Shown here piece by piece: positions 59,162-64,000 of a stretch of 64,000 nucleotides of DNA. The notes below the pieces were generated by a model that was not told the origin of the DNA, did not search any database, and saw only the letters and a list, made by a program, of their open reading frames with translations. The stretch comes from Dipylidium caninum. Its lineage: Eukaryota > Platyhelminthes > Cestoda > Cyclophyllidea > Dipylidiidae. Position 1 is the first letter of the stretch, and each line of letters begins with the position of its first letter. Where the stretch lies: positions 143,903 to 207,902 of the forward strand of contig QEYB01001401.1 of NCBI GenBank assembly GCA_017562135.1. The letters are read 5' to 3'. The position numbers and the translations under genes were made by a program.

Positions 59162-62100
59162 GTAGGGCGCATTCTCAAATGAATTTCACTTTGTGTCTCA
59201 TTTAATTCTTAGCTGTTAGAGGCTTGGTGAACTGATGGGGCATGAACGCAATGTTGTTAAGCCTCTTTCAACCCTTGACAAGCAAAGTTGCTAAGGCTTG
59301 CTTCGCTTGCTTGCGGCGTAAAGGTCTAAAACTGATGCTTCACTTTACGAAGCCGGCTGGCAGCACTTCTCGAGGGCACACCCCTAAAACACCGCGCCCA
59401 GATCGGTATTCCTGCTCTACATGGTCCGATCTCCCCGCGCGCAACGTCGGGGGGTACCCAGAAAACGCCCGACTTATTAACACCACCCTCCCCCTTAATA
59501 AGAACCGCGAGCATTGAAGGATGTGTTAATAACGTATACGGGCGTCGGCTCTGGCTTTTCGCTGTAGTAAACGAGCGAGAGTATGCGGGGCGGTGATGAT
59601 ATTGCTAGTCCCGAGATGGGTGTATATAGAGAGCAGTTCAGGGCGCGCACGTAGTTCTCTGAAGAGCGCGGCTCCGACAAGCCCTCTATGCTCAGGAATG
59701 CAGTCCGCCCGGCCGGCTGGTGCAAGCGGAGAGGGCGAGTGGAGGCGAGTAGATGGTGGTAGCGGCGGCCGTGCACATGAAGAGTTGACAGGCGCGTATG
59801 AGACCGGTGGAGTATCTGTTCCAAAGCCACATGGCGACGCGCTCGCCCATGCACCGTGGGTCTCCTTTCCGATCTACGGTTTCAAAGTAGCGACGATCCT
59901 GGAATGCACCTGGCATCCTCACTCACCTGGGATTCGCCGAGTTATGGAATGCAGTGAAGAGGGAGTTGCTGTCGTTTTGTCTCTGCACGGGCTCACGCTG
60001 GACCCGTCCATGTGCCCATAGGGTCGGTAGCACGAGCAAAGAGTCCGTGATTACAGCGTATAGGACTCCGAACTATGGCGCCCAACATCGAAGTCAGTCT
60101 GTCTGTCCTTGACACTTATTTCTGTCATGTCTGTCATTCTGTGCAAAATGGCCCCTCCTGAGTCCGCGTGCGTGTTCAGTCCGGCGTGCAATGCGTTCTG
60201 AGTTGCGCGTGGTCTCCGTGTGTCTTAGTTTGACTAGGGTCCACGACTGTTCGAGCGCAGGTAGGCGTTCTACAGACTGTGTGTCCACTTGAGAGTTGTT
60301 ACTCTGAGAGTCAACAAGTTTCAGACCCGACTTCAGCCGATATGGCCTACTGGTGATGCAAGAGAGAATCTAGCGTGCTCTCGCGAACGAGATGTCAGCG
60401 ATCGTTACGACGCACAGCCATTCGCTCACCGCGACGCGAACTAAAAGCAACAATGCTCAGACTCCCGCACACACCGACTGCGTACAAGGCTCTGCGAGCA
60501 GCAGACAAGCAGCCCGATCCGGCCCCGCGGCAGTATGCAAACTCGAGAGCTTAGACGTGCTACTCCGCCATATCTCAGAGTCTTAGTCCACGATCGCCAC
60601 ATCGACTGACTCGGACAGGCAAGCCGCGGAATTTAAAGTATCTTACAGTTTTGCGCTCCTTCGCGACTTGTATCTGAGTCATGTGGATAGTGCCGAAATA
60701 CGTGGACGGTTGGGCGATATGACATCACTCATCTGCCATCCACGCCCTCGTGGCCAGTCCCGCTTGGCTTGTCACACTGGGGCGGGCACTCATGTGACGT
60801 CCTACGAGGAAGGCAGGCGAGCGACTGTGGCACTGAGCAGAGCGATCTGGCGCTGGCGTGCTGAGTGGCGCGGTACGGGGAAGCAAGGGGACAGAGAGAC
60901 CAGAAGAGATGGCGCCGAGAGTAGATCCACAGCCACGGCGAACACACTTAGCAACTGAGGAGTCTAGGTCCCGAAACCAGGGCGACTGCCTGATCAATGC
61001 CACTCAGTCTGATCGTGCGATGGCATATGCCCGCGAATATGGCTACAGACGTGGCCGCCAGGTACCTTGGTCCTGTACCACCGTGTGACAGACAGCCTGA
61101 TGCCTTCGAGCTTCACTTTCTCTAGCTACTGCCTCTTACTCCTTTGCCCCACACGTCTGGCCTCGCCTTTGCGCTCTTCGAACTCAATGCCTGTGTTTGC
61201 TGGCCCGATGGTCGTCGGCATCGGCGTGGCGTCGCCTGTGGGAGGTGCGTCCTCCTGGCAGTCGCGCGAGCGGCGTCACGCGGCGGCGTCCGCTCGGGCG
61301 AGTCTATGCACGAACGGCATACCCGCAGTCACTGCTGACCACCATCGCCAACGTGTCGCGTCTCAGTTCGCAGGTAGCAATGGAGGCATCCACTAGCTGC
61401 CATCGACAAGTGAGTGCGCGGACTGGTGCGCACCGAGTGACGCCTGCACGAGCGATAGCACTCTCGGAGCCATTATCCGTGGTCGCACCGAGTTGTCGTT
61501 TCGCTCCAAGATGCGCACGAGCGCGTTGTGACGCGCCTAAAATATTGTCCGTCCCACTGTCCGAGAGTCGACAAACTGAGTAAGCACGCCACGCGCGTGA
61601 GGCGCGAAGGAACGGCGGCATGCGAGGCAATGCTAATTTTGGTTACAAGGGCATTTGGCCAGAGATAGCGAGGAAGCGAGTACGACCAATCTAATCAGCG
61701 TACGACTGTCAGCGCTTGTAGGCTCCTGCCACGCGACTTGATATGCGGCCGGCGCATAATCGAACCGAGCGCGGCCCTTCGCTCTAAGTCCGTACGCCTC
61801 GGAACGCTGCACACATCACCGTCCGATGGACACCGTCGCTATTCGTCTGCCTTCATTATCGCCTAACTCGTCGTCACCTATCTTGTTCGCTTGCCATTCT
61901 ATTATCGTGCACGCTTGCCTCAGAGGCTAGGTCCCGTGCATCGGACCGTCTTCCTCTAGAAGAGCGTTACGGGGCAACTGACGTGCGGCTTGAGAGGAGC
62001 TCTAGCACAAGAGGACGGACAGTAGAGGTGAGTGGCAGAGTAGGCGGACTTTGGTGCGAGTTAGAATTATGACACCATCAAGCGGAGATGAGGTAAATAG

Positions 62101-63439
62101 AGCGATCGGCCTCAGACAGATGGACCAGGCGACAATCCGCTAGAGATCTGCGTGCGGTATGGAGTCGATGAGTAGAGGAGCCATCTATGGACTGCCAATC
62201 TACGAATAGGGAAGATGCACACTGGCCGAACCTTCACTACAAACGACAGAGCGTGGCGGCGTACAGGCGCAATAAGCGCAACTCAGCTCTAAGCCTAGTG
62301 CAACTGGTAACAGAGTCCAGTCCACTAACGCAGCTTCTGGCAAGTAAACTGAGAGATTGGTCAAGTGGGAGGCAGCGTATGTATTGACGACAGCATGGGA
62401 ACCACGCCTGAGTGGCGTAGAACTACATGGCAACATAGCAAGCTGCCTCCTTACCGCTACACTCGTCACGAGCCAACAACAATCAGCCTCAACCTGGACA
62501 CCCAGCGCATGAGCGCCGCAGAAGCTGATCCCGCCCCCAAAAGCGATAAAAGTACTACGGTAGAAGAAGACACAAGTGGATAGGCGACAGGCTGAAGCAA
62601 TCGGCATAGAGGAGTTGTGCTTACACGATGAGTGTGTATATGCAGGTTCAGTATCGGCTTCGTCCACAGGTACTGCAGGACTCTAGCAGCGTGAGGCCCC
62701 TAGATACAGGGCTGGAGCATTTAAAGCAGCAACCGCGTCAGCATGAAATGCTGCTTCCTGCTCCGACAACCAATCGATCAGCCTAAACATTCACGCCTCA
62801 CAGTCAGGAGCCAGCGCTAGATTCACGATGACCTGCCAATCTGAAGCTAGAGTCCAGCTAAGCAAGTTCGACGCGTTGCAAGCCGTGAAGTAGGCTCACA
62901 AAAACGTAGGATCAGAAGTGACAAGCAGAGCACCGGCGCAAACCAGACATAAGTAGGGGCTAACGGGTGGCTGCGAACCTGCAGGTCGCCAACCACTCCT
63001 GGGTCCACTTCTGCGTGAACTCTCCAGGGTGAGCAAGCGGCAGGAGGGGCACGCTCGGTACTGGGGTGAGGAGCAGCGCGCAAGAGAGGGCGACTGAAAA
63101 AACACAAGCGAGCGCATCACCTGCAACTCAGATAAGAATGGCCTACCAACGGCAGGTGAGAACTGTGAAGATCACTCCGTCGAGCGCCGGGGCGAGACGC
63201 AGCTGTGACCCGACATACGTGCTATCTCGCCCGAGCTGCTCATCCGACCCGCATCAGTTCTGCGAAAGAGAGAGAAGGTCTGGCGACGGTCAGGTGCCGG
63301 GCCACTCGACAAATTTGCCACACTCTCTTGTGGAGGCGCGCGCGCACGCGAGCATTCCCACATCGGTCGAGAATGCCTCGCGAACGGCAGAACAGCCCGT
63401 CGACATGCACACAAGCGCGATCTGCGAGAGCCGACAGGC
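59162..63439. other. region without a recognisable gene
   Basis: After the last recognised SLC37 exon only short, non-conserved open frames are seen. If the indel problem seen at 56-59 kb continues, real exons could be masked. No RNA gene, array or terminal repeat was recognised. Confidence 0.35.
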
Positions 63440-63625
63440 ACACGTGCTTTGCGTCGCTGTTGTCCACGGACACAGTCACTGCCCTATCTGACTCGACGAG
63501 GGGGCCGACCAATGTGGTGAACACGAGGCAGCGAGTGAGAACCAACCAACCATGGCACCTTGCCGGCATTCTCTCGGGTCCAGCGCCGATTCTCCTCAAC
63601 AAGCGATAATGGATAAGGTTTTGTC
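63440..63625 (-). repeat. dispersed repeat, minus-oriented copy
   Basis: It is the inverted counterpart of 57259-57440. On the minus strand it reads WLVLTRCLVF where the other copy reads GLVVLTRCLVV, and LVESDRA against LVESSRA. An open minus-strand frame extends to about 63240. Confidence 0.75.
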
Positions 63626-64000
63626 CACAGGCGCTACAACCCGTGACAGATGCGTGCGGGGGTTGGAGTGCGCCCCTCACGAGACGGAACTGCCCCCTCG
63701 ATCGCTGCCAACTGTCGCGCAGGTCGAGAATATTCAACGTGTATGGTTGTGTGGCCGTAACCAGCTGGCAGAGACCACCGAGCAGCCACTGGGAGGCAGT
63801 TCACCAGTGGGACCGGTGGGGAGCAGTTGGCCCCCAACCGAGGCTTTCAATGGTCGTGCGAGTGAATGACAACAGAGGTGTACGCGACGCTTTCCCCGCC
63901 CTACTCTCTGCTGGTGAACGGTTAGAGTGTTCTTGCGGATCGTCTGGTCGCTGTCCTCGGTGATCCCGCCAACCTCCTCTCTCGCACGGCGGCTCAGAAC

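Overview
This is a stretch of nuclear DNA from an animal, most likely a parasitic flatworm and probably a tapeworm. There are no bacterial operons. Every recognisable protein is split into spliced exons with GT-AG borders (one GC-AG). The proteins are animal families: cytosolic carboxypeptidase CCP1/AGTPBP1, a DYRK protein kinase, an otopetrin proton channel, the prenyltransferase-alpha-repeat protein PTAR1 and an SLC37 sugar-phosphate exchanger. Short introns cluster near 36 and 71-74 nt (36, 36 and 74 in PTAR1; 74 and 71 in SLC37; 71 in the kinase). From memory that two-class pattern is typical of tapeworms. The species call is an inference.

Layout, left to right. Positions 1-8141 (minus): the 5' half of a CCP1-like gene, running off the left edge, with a 4.8 kb AT-rich intron. 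Positions 9797-21698 (minus): a complete 14-exon DYRK-family kinase. Its exon phases close exactly on 607 codons plus stop, with a CCAAT-box cluster just upstream of the ATG and an AATAAA downstream of the stop. Positions 25757-29861 (minus): two good exons of unknown family, one with a Rossmann-like nucleotide-binding motif; whether they belong to one gene is not settled. Positions 31621-31992 (minus): a small unassigned ORF. Positions 33271-34110: a diverged tandem duplication. Positions 36134-45723 (plus): a complete 11-exon otopetrin (757 codons plus stop) with an acidic insert between TM2 and TM3, a degenerate minisatellite in its last intron and AATAAA 102 bp past the stop. Positions 45.7-52.5 kb: mostly intergenic and repeat-bearing. 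Positions 52551-53474 (minus): PTAR1 lacking its first coding exon(s). Positions 54360 to about 59161 (plus): an SLC37 transporter. Positions 59.2-64 kb: no gene recognised, one dispersed repeat.

The genes are unrelated in function and look like an ordinary chromosomal neighbourhood rather than a pathway cluster. Base composition switches between AT-rich (about 1-9.6 kb, 27.1-31.3 kb) and GC-rich blocks.

Sequence quality is a major caveat. SLC37 exons 1-4 are intact, but from exon 5 (56.3 kb) onward the same gene stays recognisable only by hopping between reading frames every few tens of bases. That suggests uncorrected single-base indels in the right-hand 8 kb, so negative statements about that part are weak. 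I found no convincing new biological system; the best leads are listed in the findings.
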